Assembly (NCBI RefSeq): GCF_029962835.1
Contig: NC_080574.1
Coordinates: 39,375,501 to 39,439,500 of the forward strand
Reading direction: 5' to 3'
Length of the DNA stretch: 64,000 nucleotides
From: Magnolia sinica
Taxonomy: Eukaryota; Streptophyta; Magnoliopsida; Magnoliales; Magnoliaceae
Positions within the stretch are counted from its first letter, which is position 1. Every line of letters starts with the position of its first letter. Below are positions 44,180 through 63,637 of the stretch, one piece after another. Below the pieces are notes generated by a model that was not told the DNA's origin, searched no databases, and saw only the letters and a program-made list of their open reading frames with translations. A program made the position numbers and the translations under genes.

Positions 44180-44306
44180 AAAAGGAGGGGTAGTTTCGTC
44201 CTCAAAGTCGCTGTCCGCACGTGCTAGTCTAAGTTGGTAACTTAAGTTTGTATTCCTTCATAAAATCCGCTGGATAAAAGGTTTCGTTTACAGTGGTCAT
44301 TTTCTC
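44180..44306 (-). repeat. Right TIR of MULE 2
   Basis: Complement of the left TIR, ending TACAGTGGTCATTTTCTC at 44306 and followed by the target duplication ACATCCGAC. It also aligns with the MULE 1 right TIR at 18585-18713. Confidence 0.93.
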
Positions 44307-44431
44307 ACATCCGACTATGATAATAGGAAATGATTCGGTGCTCTCATAGCTATATAACTTACACCTAGTTGCATCAACACACTTGGACAATTTAATTGAT
44401 TAATCTGTGCTGTCCATTAACTCCAGTAGGT

Positions 44432-44565
44432 CCTTACTCATGCCTTAACGGTAGAATCACGAGAGTTTCAACTCAAGGTCATGGTTCGAGTACCCATTAA
44501 GGTGAAAATCCACTGTATCCACTGTAGTGTAAGTGCGTATCGAAAAAAGAAAAGAAAAAGAAAAG
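44432..44565 (+). mobile_element. Probable tRNA-derived SINE
   Basis: An A-box-like 'catgccttaacggtagaatc', a B-box-like GGTTCGAGTACC at 44483-44494, and an A/G-rich tail from about 44543. I could not find a convincing target duplication. Confidence 0.7.
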
Positions 44566-45403
44566 TCCAGCACACATTCAAAGGCTACTAACTACACAAG
44601 CATCATGCCAACCAGGCCATTGTAACCATCCAATCAATAGACCATAAAATAGACGGTGAAAATTGTCTGTATAAAAACTCATCCAATCAAAATTTTGATC
44701 AGGACAACTTATAGTTCCAAAGAATTACCTTTATCAGGGGATTCTTACCATCCCATCAATTCGTTCGGAATACAAATGGCGAGAGAAAAGAAGGGAAACT
44801 AATGGATGGTTTAGATCATCCGGATGGTGCGTTTTGCAATGAGCCAATGGAACTTATGGTCCGCATAAAGACAATCATTGGACTGTCCAGGTGACCCAAA
44901 CTAAAACTAGCCTTAGTTAATTTCATATGGTTAGGATAGTGGGTCCCTCAATTTGATCAGTTTAATTCGAGTTACTATATGTCATGTGTACAATTTCTAA
45001 GTACCTGCATATCAACCATCATGCTCAGCCAGAGTATCAAGTAACTTCCAAAGCCATCTATTGAGGTGGATTTAATTCATTTCTACCAAGAATATATTCT
45101 CAGGTATTTATAATCACTTGCTCATGAAGCTTAACCATCCAAAGAACAATCAGTTCATGCATGAGAATCTTTCCACTAAATAGAAAAGCTTCTCACAATA
45201 AAAGGAAAAGAAGGAAAACAAACTATAATTTGTAGAAATGCTTCTTACAAGAAGAAAAAGAAAGGAACCCAAAAAAAAAAAAAAAAACACTAGTCATTAG
45301 AAAGCTTCTAACAGGGAAGGGAAGAATTCAAAACAACCCAACAAACAAAATACTAAAACAATGGCAAGTGCATTCCACTCTCCACCAACATCCTCTTCTA
45401 TCT
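44566..45403. other. Intergenic region upstream of the X8 gene
   Basis: No gene seen. AT-rich, with a poly(A) run near 45271-45288. It contains the upstream region of the X8 gene. Confidence 0.6.
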
Positions 45404-45412
45404 CTATATAAA
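45404..45412 (+). promoter_or_regulatory. TATA box of the X8 gene
   Basis: CTATATAAA about 60 bp upstream of the ATG at 45473, at a spacing that would give a short leader containing a GA-rich stretch. Confidence 0.7.
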
Positions 45413-45472
45413 CTAAGGTAGAACAGACGACCTATGGTCGAAGAGAGAACAGAGAGAGTGAGAGAGAAGAAA

Positions 45473-45814
45473 ATGAGAGCCTTTTACACTCTGGTGGTGG
45501 TGACGGTCCTTGTGGGAAGTGTGTGGAGTGCACCCACTCAGACAGTCTATGCAACCACCTGCAATATTGGGCAGATGTGGTGTGTGGCAAAGCCCCCTTC
45601 GACAGACGTTGAACTCCAAGGGGCAATCAACTATGCATGTATTGCTGCCGGGGCAGACTGCTCGCCCATCCATCAAGGTGGTCAGTGCTTCCAACCACAG
45701 ACACTCTACAATCATGCCTCGTTTGCCATGAACAGGTACTACCAGTCGCGGGGCGGTCACACGTGGGATTGTAACTTCGGCGGAATTGGAATGTTTGCTT
45801 GCAGTGACCCAAGT

Positions 45815-45854
<40 letters not shown>

Positions 45855-45966
45855 GGTCTTGTTCTTGATGTACTTACATTTTTATTTTTATTTTTATTTT
45901 TAAATTTCAGGTCATGGGTCTTGCCACTTTGATCCTTTGACTATGGCGGTTAGCATTCATCAATAA
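45473..45966 (+). CDS. X8-domain (CBM43) secreted protein, Ole e 10-like
   Basis: Two exons, 45473-45812 and 45911-45966, with a 98-bp GT-AG intron; predicted 131 aa. The start is the ATG at 45473 (MRAFYTLVVVTVLVGSVWSA), a good signal peptide; an upstream in-frame ATG at 45434 would bury it. The mature protein is a single X8/CBM43 domain: MWCVAKPPSTDVELQGAI, NYACIAAGADCSPI, QTLYNHASFAMNRYYQ and CNFGGIGMFACSDPS, with SCHF encoded by exon 2. The cysteine spacing is typical. X8 domains bind beta-1,3-glucan (callose) in walls and at plasmodesmata. There is no glucanase domain and no hydrophobic C terminus for a GPI anchor, so it fits the short secreted Ole e 10-like group rather than the PDCB group. 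No defect is seen. Confidence 0.9.
45819..45852. repeat. (TC)n microsatellite in the X8 intron
   Basis: About 17 TC units shortly after the donor site, within the 98-bp intron. Length changes here could affect splicing; that is inference. Confidence 0.95.
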
Positions 45967-47074
45967 ACAAAGTCGCCAGTCGCCGCTTGCTTTATCTGTG
46001 TGTCTAGACGTCTCCCCGTAGTGAATCATTACAAATAATGAAGGGCTGCATATGCTTTCTCTTTCTATTCTTCTAGGTTTTGCAAGCATATTTCTATGCA
46101 TTTGTCTTTGAGGTTCTTTTGTCAAACCGTACATGGTAGAGATGTTGCAAAAATTACTATGTAGAATCTACAGGAATTTTTTTCTACAAGTAGTCTACTT
46201 GTGAGTTGCAATCAATCACTGCTGTAGCTATATTTTTTGGCATTTGGATTTTCGATGATCCCCTAACTTGAACCTTTCCATAATTGCTAACCTTGCCTGT
46301 ACTTGGATAATGTCGGCAATGCAAATAACAAGAACACAAAAATAATTTATAGAGGAATTGTATAGTTTTCATCCCAAGGATATTTTTACCCTTGGGCCCT
46401 AAATCTGTAGAAGTGGGACCCATGGTTTGGTGTTCCAGACTCTGGATTTGATGCACCCCAACATGATTGGACAACCCCGAGAAATCTCCTAGTTGGAAAA
46501 TCCTAGCCATCCAATCTTTTTCTTTTTTTTTAGTGGACCATTGTAGTATTTAATTTGTTCTCTTAAGGATTTATCTATAGCCCCTTCATCCAAAGGGTTA
46601 TCAGTTCCAATTTGGGGAGATTCTCAGCGCATGGTCTATCCCATGGAGGGCTCATCAGATAAACGACTCTGGATCACCAAAACCATGGGTCCCATTTGTA
46701 TGGTCTCAAGGGCCTTGTATAGTACACATATCTTAGGGTTGAAGGAAGTCCTCCAATTTCAACAGACACACCAGAGCAGAGAGCTGGAACTATGGTTCAC
46801 TTATTCATGATACCCAGATGCTACATTGTAGCATGACATGTTCTCATCTCGTGGACATTATTGAATGGCTGAAAATGTATAAGCTTATATTTTTTTGGAA
46901 TTGGAAGAGATACCCAAGAATAATGAACTGCACAGTTACTAAGTGGTTGAAAAAGCAAAATGCATTTGAAGCATCAACTGACCTGTAAGGAAATCTTACA
47001 GTCAGTGCTGAAAAAGTTAATGTGGCATATCACTCTTGTTAGTGTTGTCACTCTTCGACTCATCTGTATCTTTA
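45967..47074. other. Convergent intergenic region between the X8 and GLR genes
   Basis: No gene seen. It holds the 3' regions of both convergent genes and dispersed-repeat phrases near 46360-46740. Confidence 0.6.
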
Positions 47075-54108
<7,034 letters not shown>

Positions 54109-55404
54109 GGTGGGAATTCAATCACAAAACCCAGATCAAATCACAACCTCCCACCAAGCTTAAAAAAGAACTAAAATCATCAACACAAGAAAACTGGATT
54201 AAAACGCCAAGAACCCAAAATCCAATCTTATACTATAAGTCTAAGGGGTCATTTTGATGCCTGTAACTTGTGTAAAATGTAAGAAAGTTACAGTTGGTGT
54301 TTGGGGGAGAAACCTTATAGGTAACAAAATCTCAACCTGTAACTTTATATCATGTAAGGATGCAAGAAATGCCACAGGGGAAATTGGTGTTTTTCCACTC
54401 ATGAGAATCAAGAAAAGAAAAGAAAAAAATCAGACCTTGCCGAAACAACTCAATGGGATGACTAGCACTACCCAATACCCACCAAAGCTGTATGTAGCAG
54501 AAGTGCAAAAATCAGGTGCTTTTGGCAAAAAGAAGTGGATAGAGAGTGTTCTCAAAGTAGAGTGATCGTGGGGGGTAAAAAAAAGAAGAAAGAAATGCAT
54601 AGAATCAGGTGGAGTAAGGCTCGCGAACTCCTCTTTTAAAGAGGAGACTACTTGCGGGCAATACAGAATAAAAGGTGAAGGAGTACACATGGAAAGGAAG
54701 ACAGAACAAAAGCAGCAGGAGTACACATGCAGGCAAGATAAACAAAGGTCTCCTTTACTCTACCTTGGGACTGTCCATTTCTAGATATTGCTGGTGTATG
54801 TTTTTTTTTGGGGGGGTAAGGGAAGATGGGTTTTTTTATTTTATTTTGGGAAGACGGTGGCGTATGTTTGACGAAAGACACCTGACAAGAACGGTTGAAT
54901 TTGGAGTTTTTTCCCACCGTAAATCTTACCAACCGGTTTTTCCATTCAACCGAAACTACACTCACCCAAACCAAGTAAGTGCCTTTTTCTCGGACGATAA
55001 TACTCCTGCTATACAAACTCATTTTGAGAAATCTTTCTTCCTCTTTATACGTGAATACCCTACCAACAAGAACTCATTTTATGAAATCTCTACTCTCATC
55101 TTCTCGTTTCTTTCCGTTTCTTCTTTCGGTCGAGTATACACTACCGCGAATTGTTACTTCATCTTCTTCATTTTCTTCTCTTGAGAAAGGATGAAAATGA
55201 TGCCTCCCACAAAAAAGCAACGAATAGCAATTTCCCATAAACCTATGATACATGTGAATCCTAGTAAATAAGCAAATATTACTTTTTCACTTTGTTTGAA
55301 AATAAGAGAGTAATTCCACCTTGAAAATCAATACAAAAGTGTTGACTTAAATTTATGAACCCCACCGTAATGCATATGATATATCCACAACATACATTTA
55401 GGGC
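54109..55404. other. 5' region of the GLR gene and beyond
   Basis: No second gene is supported. A phrase at about 54247 ('ggggtcattttgatgcctgt') looks like one end of a MITE, but I did not find its partner. The GLR promoter lies in this stretch; I cannot place the start of transcription. Confidence 0.5.
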
Positions 55405-56760
55405 ATGAGCCAAAAAATGAAGCAGATCTAATGCTCAGATGGCCCACATGAAAGGAAACAGTAGCCTTATTTTGTCCATCATTAAAAGTTGTTTCCTTCA
55501 CTAGGCCCACATTGAGGTTTTTTTTTTTTTAATCATCTAACCCGTTCATTAGGTCACACTGACATGGATAAGGGGAAAACACAAATATCAGCATGATCCA
55601 AAACTTTTAAGGGGCCTAAGAAGTTTAATGGTAAGTGTTCAATTCCCATTATTTCCTTTGGAGTGGTCCCCTTGATTTTTGGGTTTGCCTCTACTTTTTG
55701 CTCATGCCCTAAATTCAGCTAACATAACAAATGAGCGGTGTGGATAAGTCACATATATCATGATGGGCCCTACATTGATTTTATAAAATTCTCGATTCAA
55801 CTGTTAAAAATGTGATGCTCGGTCAATTTCATGTGATGCTCGTTCAATTTCATGTGTAGCTTGGTCAACTACATGTAATGCTTGTTTGATTTCATGTGTA
55901 GCTCGGTCAACTGCATGTAATGCTTGGTCATTTTCATGTGATTCTCGGTCAAGTTCGTGTAATGCTCGGTCAAGTTCATGTAATGAACGGTCATCTTCAT
56001 GTAAAGCTCGGTCAATTTCATGTGATGCTTGTTCAAGTTCATGTGATGCTCGTTCAATTTCATATGAAGCTCATTCAATTTCTTGTGAAGCTCGTTCAAG
56101 TTCATGTAATGCTAAGTCATTTTCATGAGGTACTCAGTAAATTTCAAGAAGTACCTGTTCAATTTCATGAAGTACTCAGTAAATTTCAAGAAGTACCTGT
56201 TCAATTTCATGAAGTACTCGGTAAATTTCATGAAGTACTCATTCAATTTCATGTGATGCCCGATCAATTTCATGTAATGCTTGATCAATTTCATGTATTT
56301 TATTAGAACATTTTAAGGCATGAGCCGAAAAATGAGGTAATTCCAATGCTCAAATGGCCCACATGAAATGAAACAGTGGCCTTAATTTGTCCATCATTGA
56401 AAGTTGTTTCCTTCACTGGGCCCACATTGAGGGGTTTTTTTTATTTTTTATCATCTATCCTGTTCATATGTCACATTGACATAGATAAGGGAAAAACACA
56501 AATATCAACATGATCCAAAACTTTTATGGGGCCTAAGAAGTTTTTAATGGTAATCGTTTGATTCCCGTTGTTTCCTTTAGTGTAGTCTCCTTGATTTTTG
56601 GATCTGCCTCAATTTTTTGCTCACACCCTAAATTCACCTAACATAACCAATGAGCGGTGTGGATAAGTCATATACATCACAATGGGCCCTACATTGATTT
56701 CATAAAATTCTCAATTTAACTGTTAAAAATGTGATGCTCGGTCAATTTTATGTGATGCTT
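55405..56760. repeat. Tandem segmental duplication: dispersed repeat plus 21-bp array
   Basis: The block at 55405-55850 (from 'ggcatgagccaaaaaatga' to 'gttaaaaatgtgatgctcgg') is repeated at about 56313-56760 at roughly 90 percent identity by eye. In both copies a 21-bp array follows at the same point. The repeating unit is about 910 bp. Confidence 0.88.
55810..56300 (+). repeat. 21-bp minisatellite array (CTCGGTCAATTTCATG type), first
   Basis: About 23 units with core CTCGGTCAATTTCATG and linker 'tgatg' or 'taatg'. In 56118-56250 a 42-bp dimer containing 'aagtacctgttcaatttcat' repeats. It aligns with the MULE array core CTCGCTCAATTTCATG at 15 of 16 positions. Confidence 0.92.
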
Positions 56761-56979
56761 GTTCAATTTCATGTGAAGCTCGGTCAAGTTCATGTAATGC
56801 TCGGTCATTTTCATGTAATGATCAATCATCTTCATGTAAAGCTCGGTCATTTTCATGTGATGCTCGGTCAATTTCATATAAAGCTTGTTAATATTGTATT
56901 CTATTTTGTGATTGTTATTTTGTATGAAATTTATAGTAAATGAAAATTTATTTGTGAATTTCATAAAGTACTCATTCAA
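56728..56979 (+). repeat. 21-bp array, second, interrupted by the solo LTR
   Basis: Seven to eight units at 56728-56890, then a short AT-rich gap, then 'gtgaatttcataaagtactc' up to the solo LTR. The array resumes at 60245. Confidence 0.88.
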
Positions 56980-59900
56980 TGTAACGCCTTGAAAATCGGC
57001 ACCCGAGTACAGAGACCCCGATCCCGAGTTCTCGGGTGTTAACCCAATGAGAATGCACATGTGACATCATTCATATTCACATTCATTTCACATATGAATA
57101 ATCAGAGTAACACAATTCACTTAGCGGATCCAAAGCGATGTAGAGATAGCGAAAGATTTAGAAATATAGGGCTAACAATCAAAAATACAATTTAATAATG
57201 GTGATCCCCCAAAATGGGGATTATATAAGCCACAATATACATACCCAAGACAGTTAAAGTGTAAAACTTTCAGTTGACGCCCAATTCTCTGAAACATAAC
57301 AACGGTGGCACAAGCCGATCTAAGTCTACCTGTCTGAGGTCTCACTAGTACCTGCATCAATGATATGACTGATTGGTGTTTTAAAACACCGTCTCAGGTG
57401 GGAGTGAGTAGCTAACTCAGTGGTTTTATTAGTTCTAAGTTACACATGTTATCAACTCAATCAATGCAATTAATGATAAACATGAAATCAAGCATTTCCT
57501 AAATACTTTTAGTAAATGCATGAATGAGATTATGGAATGATGTATATGTCTTACAATCTAACACTCCCTCACAAGTGACTCCAATGCCTATTTCGCAAAT
57601 GCTAACACTCCCTCAATACGCGACTACAACGCCCAAGTCACAAAATCCTATCTAACATAATGCGGTGAATGCATATGTTAGTTGAGTAATTATTAAGTTT
57701 CATTCATCCAGCATAATTGGCGAAGCTAGAATATCGACGTTATATCACGAGTCCTTATTCGAATTACGTGGTTCGTTGCGACACGTAGCAGCTCCTCACC
57801 AGTGTCCCTTGATCCAAAATTAGGTATCACTCATTTATATCACTAATCAACAATTTCAAAGATACGACATGATACCCAAAGGTATGAGGATTAACCCGGT
57901 ATGGATTGTCACCCAAACACTGAGTATGATTACTCAATTCTGAGGTATTGGTTTGTCACGTAAAACCAAACCATCACAGAGGAAAGGGCTCGTCACCTAA
58001 TTCCATTCATGCTCGGGTTGTTCGAACGATACTCTGGCACGGAACCATCGACTAGATAATTTGACGGGAGCCATTCAAACAACAATCTTTCACCTTTATC
58101 AGTGCTCACTGGTTATTACGGGAAGACTCGTCACTCCGGCATAGGACGATAATTCGGACACGATGTCCCATACCACCATGCCTGACTCATGAGTCTTAGT
58201 GGGATCGTATTGCACAAATGGTTATGAATGGACTCATCCATTGGTAATGAGGTATCTTAGATTCAATTTGGTCATGCCATACATGGTGAACATATATGAT
58301 CAGTCAGCTAGTGGACTAATTGGATTGTCTTGGGAGAACCCCAACGCAACCGACATTGGGTGCAAGCATTCGTGTAGTCCAGCTACTACCGGTCGTCCGT
58401 GTTCAACCCGGATCGATCAAACGAGCGGTGGCCGCCCTAACTCGGACCACCCCTTTAGTTCGGGCGGTTAGCCAACTAACCCAATATCATAGCAATCCTA
58501 AGTATTGTTATGAATAAACACTACATCACGCAATTATAACACAAGTTCTACTACACAACCACTTAGGAACTTCATTAAACATGTAAGTATTCATGAGGTA
58601 CTACGTTCACTAAGGCATTCAATCAAACATGTGAGGATGCATAAAGTAATACAATCATTACAACATTAAATCAAGCATATGAGCATCGACAGAATAACAC
58701 ATTCCACAACTTAGGCATTTCATCAAACATGTGATCATCTATATCTAACACATGTTGCAATTAAATTGGGAATATGGACATGCTGGCAATCAACAAGCCA
58801 TTCACAATAGGACATCATTAACTGAGACCTTTAAGGGTCGATAAATGGAAACCTATGCATAATGGTCCATGCCTTTAAGAAGGAATCTCTGATTTTGAGC
58901 TACTAGGGTTAAGGAATTAGAAAAAAATAATTCCTACACCGATTTCAAAGCAATTAGGTGAGATTCATGCAATTCAACCTAGAAAAGCCTAGGTTGAAAA
59001 GTACGGTTCATTTCTTACTTCTCGATCATGAGTGAGATGGATTTGATGAAGGAGAATGGTTGAAGCTAAGGCTTAATCAAAGAGAATCCATCAAGAACAC
59101 TCTAAGATCTCCCTCCATCTCTCTTTTTATCTTTATTTCTTTCTTTCTTGGGCAAAATTCGTACGGAGAGATGGGGTGCCCAAATGAAAGCCTTATATAG
59201 TTTTAGATGTTATGCAAATGGCCCTGAGGGCTAGGTTTTCATTATACTAGCCCTATGAGATGGTGTTTCTAACTTCTAGGGCCCACTATGGGGTGTACAC
59301 GTCGATATACACCGTATAATAGTTAGCCCTAATGATGATCTATGTATGGATATGATCGGCCCGCCATTTGGATGCGTCGATTGACAGGTATGGTCAGAAG
59401 TCTGCTTGACGATCACTGATGGTTGATCGAGGCCGCGGCTATACAGATATGTGTGAGGAAATATCTTTAGTCAGTATTCCAACTTTGGCTATGAATCGAC
59501 AGTTCGAAAGTTACAACTACTTGAAAGAACAAAGTGACTAGTTTTACTTAAGTTCCAAACTTTCATCTATGGTATTTGCACAACCCAAGCACTCGTCTTG
59601 CAAGTTTAAGTTGAGCGATTCGAGACGCGACCTTGGCTCGATATCTCGAGATGGACGTCAAGCCCACATAGAAGAACATCTTTCTATAGTCTTAGGTTTA
59701 GTTGCCCACTTACAAGCGGTCTAAAGCTTGTTCGGATAACCAGGGCATTTCTGGAATGAATTAGGTAGCGAGATTTCTTGTTCGCAATGATTAGGGTTTG
59801 GATTAACTAAGTTTATAGTGTGGCTTATTTGCAACTAGCGGAAATGACGATTCGATTATAATCACTCTAAACCGTCGGTTCTTAAATTAAAAGGATACTA

Positions 59901-60239
59901 GATCAGTTTGGTTTATTAGTTAAGATCCGACCCCTAGTTGTATCGACTTTAAGTAGGCCTTTATTTAGTTACGGTTGCCTTAATTAGTTAGTGATAGGTC
60001 AACTAGATTTGGGCCCTAAATGAACAAATCACGAAGCTAAACTCGAGATTTACATGATTGGTGAATTCGTTGGCTCCCTACAATTGATTAATTGGATTTG
60101 TGTGGTTCCTTACCGATACCACCCGCATATAGGCACACCTCAAGCATTAAGGGTCAGTTAGTGACAACGTAGGCTAGTTATATCGAAATTTTTCAAAGAT
60201 TTTTGAAAATTCAAAATAACGAAAATCCAAGACGTTACA
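56980..60239 (-). mobile_element. Solo LTR, chromovirus family, reverse orientation
   Basis: Fossil. 3260 bp, TGTAACG...CGTTACA, with an exact 5-bp target duplication TTCAA (56975-56979 and 60240-60244). It has the same landmarks, in reverse, as the LTR at 20547-23723 (for example 'tgttttaaaacaccgtctc' near 57380, 'ccataccaccatgcctg' near 58165). No internal region, as expected after LTR-LTR recombination. It interrupts a 21-bp array, so it is younger than the array. Confidence 0.93.
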
Positions 60240-60244
60240 TTCAA

Positions 60245-60385
60245 TGTCATAAAGTGCTCGGTGAATTTTATATGGTGCTCAGTCAATTTAATGTAAAGCT
60301 CGGTCAATTTCATGAAGTGTTAGGTGAATTTCATGTGGTGCTCGATCATTTTCATGTAATGCTCAGTCAATTTTATGTGAAGCTA
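60245..60385 (+). repeat. 21-bp array, continuation after the solo LTR
   Basis: About six to seven units ('gctcggtgaattttatatgg', 'gctcggtcaatttcatgaag') continuing the array cut at 56979. Confidence 0.9.
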
Positions 60386-60902
60386 GGGTTTAAGGTTTAT
60401 CTTAATCACTAAGGCTATACATTTGCCTTACGTCCACGACATTCATCTGTTTCATATATATATATATATGAAGGAGAACCAAATCTCATGTGAACCACAC
60501 CATAGAAAGTGTTGATTGAATAATCACCATTAAAAACTTCTTGAGGCCCACCGTAATGAAGAGACCACACATATATCAGCTTGATCTAAAACTTTCATAC
60601 CATAATAAGTTTTTACTGGTCAATCGCCATTATTCTTTGAGGTGTGGTCCAGTTGAAATTTAAATTTCCTTTATTTTTTTAATTAAGTCCTAAAATGAAA
60701 TATGAAAAAGAATAAGGGCACGGATTTAAGGCACATACATCAAGGCAAGGATCCACCCACCTCCGCGCCGCGGCCTTATCTTGATAGACATGTCAAGTTT
60801 AGATACATTTTCGAGGAGTCACGTGGAAAATATAGATGGATACATTTCCGAGTAATGCTCATGGTCACTAACGAGGTTTGAGGATCATATCACTGACGGT
60901 TA

Positions 60903-61087
60903 TTGTCAATTTCATGTGATGCTCGATCAATTTCATGTGATGCTCAATCAATTTCATGTAAACCTCGGTCAATTTCTTGTGATGCTCAGTCAATTTCACG
61001 TAATGCTCGGTCAATTTCATGAATTGCTTGGTCAATTTCATGTCATGCTCGGTCAATTTCATGTGACGCTCAGTCAATTTCATGAAG
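60903..61087 (+). repeat. 21-bp array, third
   Basis: Eight to nine units of the CTCGGTCAATTTCATG type, about 515 bp beyond the previous array, with a dispersed-repeat block (60480-60710) between. Confidence 0.92.
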
Positions 61088-63105
61088 GCAACCTTGAAAG
61101 AGTGGATCCGACGAGATCTGAGGCATTCTTCTCAACTCAAAATTGAAAACTTTGAACCCATAATCCCTGTCCTCCTGCCCATGCATCGTGTGAATCACTG
61201 CCTTTAATTTCTTTATATCCATGGATGACCTACAAGAGGGGATGATGTATGAATTTAGGAATTATAGGATCCCTGTCTCGAGCCTTTCCACAGTATACTA
61301 AAAGTGATGGTATACTCAAAGTCAACTCTACATCACTACACAACACGCCTGGTGAGAGGGGTTACCCCTATTAAAACATTCATCATCATTTATTGGGCCC
61401 TCTGTGATGTGGTTCACAAATCCAGCCCATCCATTGTGTGTGTCCCACTTGGATGAGGAGTCGGACCACGTTTTAACTGCATCCAAAACTCAAGTAGGCC
61501 CCACTTGAGTTTTGTGTAAGGCTGACCGATGGGATATCCCATAAGGGGACCCATTCAGTATTGACCACATACGGTTGGGATATACGAAAACAATTAAATA
61601 ATACTCATAAACGCAAGAGATATCAAAGAGAAAGTAAGTAATCCCATGTTGGTCTATTTCATAAACAGGTCTATTACTGGTAATGTTTTTGAAATTTTCA
61701 GTCACTTATTCATGATATATATATATATATATTCTACAAGATGGGATCGACCGGGTTGGACAGGCAAGCTAGAAGGGTATTTTTGTCTGCAAACAGTATA
61801 TCCATACATCAGTGGTTAGCTGAGGAAAGTAAAGTTTGTGTAGTTCTGAAAAGTTTGGTGGGTAAAATGTGAGGTTTACAATTGGAAAAATCTCTCGAAT
61901 TTGGCAAGGCATGATAGAATAATGATTGTATAATACTCCAGAAGAATACGCTGGATGATGCTCATGTATTGCATCCAAGGCCTATCTGGCCAGGGTACTC
62001 AATCTAGACCGTCAAATTGTTGGTCTCAATTTAGATGGGCCATACATAAAAGTCTCAGTAATCAATCACACAATTTTAACCGTCCAATAGATGGTGATTT
62101 TATTTTCCATCTTTTCCCACCATTGAATGAATATTATTATTTTGAGGGGATTTTGATTAGTGGGGTGTGTATGGATAAGCAATATAAGTGGATTTATGGA
62201 TGAGTATGAACTACCTTGTGCTATTAGAATATCATACAAAACACCTTTATGGTAGACAGCAGTGGACAAGTGCATAGAATAATTAATCCATTAAAGCTTG
62301 GTATACTTAAAAAGTATTGAATGGAATGGTATTATATTCTTCCTTCCATTAATATTAATTATTTATAGTATGCCATATTTCTTTTATGTTAGACAGCTTA
62401 GAGATTAGGGCATCGGATTTGTAGTGATATGATCTTGTTTTGCGTGGAATGATGACATACATTGGTGGACGTGGAGAATCGATTATGTGGGACGCTGATT
62501 AGATGCTGACAATGTGGGCCCCACCAGGATGTATGTGTTGTATCCATACCGTCCATCCATTTGGAGAGATCATTTTCTGGCATGTGTTAAAGAATGAGGT
62601 AGTTCTAAAGCTCAAGTGGACCCACCACAGAAAACAGTGGGAGCAGTGATGCGCACCGTTGCAACATTTCCAGGGCCAATTATGATGTATTTTTGAGATC
62701 CAACCTGTTCATAAGTTAACATAGAGATAGATGAAGTGAAAACCCAAATATCAGCTTGATTGAAAACTTCAGTGGCCCCCCTGAGAAGTTTTGAACAGCG
62801 AATGTCACTGTCCCCACTGTTCTCTGTGTTGGGATTCACTTGAGCTTTGATCTGCCTCATTCCCTAAAATGATCTCTTCAAGTAGATGGACGGTGTGATA
62901 TCACGCATATATCATGGTAGGGCCTACAGGACTTGGTGACGTCACTTCAGCACCCAATCTTGCTACTTAGCTAATTATCCTTGTCCGATGAAGTGCCTCT
63001 TGGCCTCATGCAACACGGACGCGGATTGCGTACTTAAAGCATCCGTAGCCAGCGGGCTATGCTGTTGGCCGGCATATTATATATATATATAGAGAGAGAG
63101 AGAGA
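61088..63105. other. Gene-free region with repeat remnants
   Basis: No gene supported. About 61350-61570 is an inverted, diverged part of the MITE at 63106-63547 ('ggggttacccct', 'tgtgaaccacat' complement). 62500-62950 is a copy of the common dispersed repeat. (TA)n tracts occur near 61715 and 63076. Confidence 0.55.
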
Positions 63106-63546
63106 GAAGGTTCTATGCAGTCGAGTTCATGGGAACTTCCCATGAGGTTGGGCTGTGTAGGGTCCACCATGCTGTATGTCGAACATCTACACCGTACATT
63201 TGATGGGTCCCTTTTAAATTATGGGATATCCCAAAAACCAGCCATACGGAACTCAGGTGAGCCATACCATCTAAAATCATGTGAAGACATGCTTAAAACA
63301 TATAAAATCACTTGGTGGGGCCCACCTGAAATTTGGATGCATCTGAAAATTGGTCTTACCCCTCATCGAAGTGGGACACATAAAACGGATGGGCTGGATT
63401 TGTGAACCACATCTTGGTGGGCCCAACAAATGATTATGAATGTTTTAATGGAGGATAACCCCTCTCGACTTTTGTATGTGGTGTGGCCCACACAACTCGA
63501 CCTCATGGGAAGTTCCCATGAGCTCGACCGCATAGTACCATTTCCC

Positions 63547-63547
<1 letters not shown>
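63106..63547. mobile_element. MITE with about 60-bp inverted ends in TA-rich DNA
   Basis: The left end 'ggttctatgcagtcgagttc' with 'atgggaacttcccatgaggt' is the complement of the right end at about 63483-63547 (GGTACTATGCGGTCGAGCTC in reverse). About 440 bp, no ORF. It sits between (TA)n/(GA)n on the left and (AT)n on the right, suggesting a TA target preference as in Tc1/mariner-like MITEs. Confidence 0.8.

Positions 63548-63548
<1 letters not shown>

Positions 63549-63630
<82 letters not shown>
63549..63630. repeat. (AT)n microsatellite
   Basis: About 41 AT units between two related MITEs. Confidence 0.97.

Positions 63631-63636
<6 letters not shown>

Positions 63637-63637
<1 letters not shown>

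Larger units (their letters stand above)
36424..44306. mobile_element. MULE 2: complete Mutator-like element with DUF1985 cargo
   Basis: 7883 bp bounded by inverted TIRs of about 125 bp that begin GAGAAAATGACCACTGTA and by a 9-bp target duplication ACATCCTAC (36415-36423) / ACATCCGAC (44307-44315) with one mismatch. A 9-bp duplication and such TIRs are diagnostic of MULEs. Inside are a DUF1985 gene without its protease part, four blocks of 21-bp repeats, a SINE, an 18S rRNA fragment, an LTR piece and a hairpin. No transposase is present, so it would depend on a mudrA product such as the one in MULE 1. Confidence 0.9.

Noticed and set aside
54675-55184. 169-residue frame upstream of the GLR gene
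   Set aside because: No domain; rich in F/S from T-rich DNA and includes homopolymer runs. Divergent transcription from the GLR promoter is not supported.
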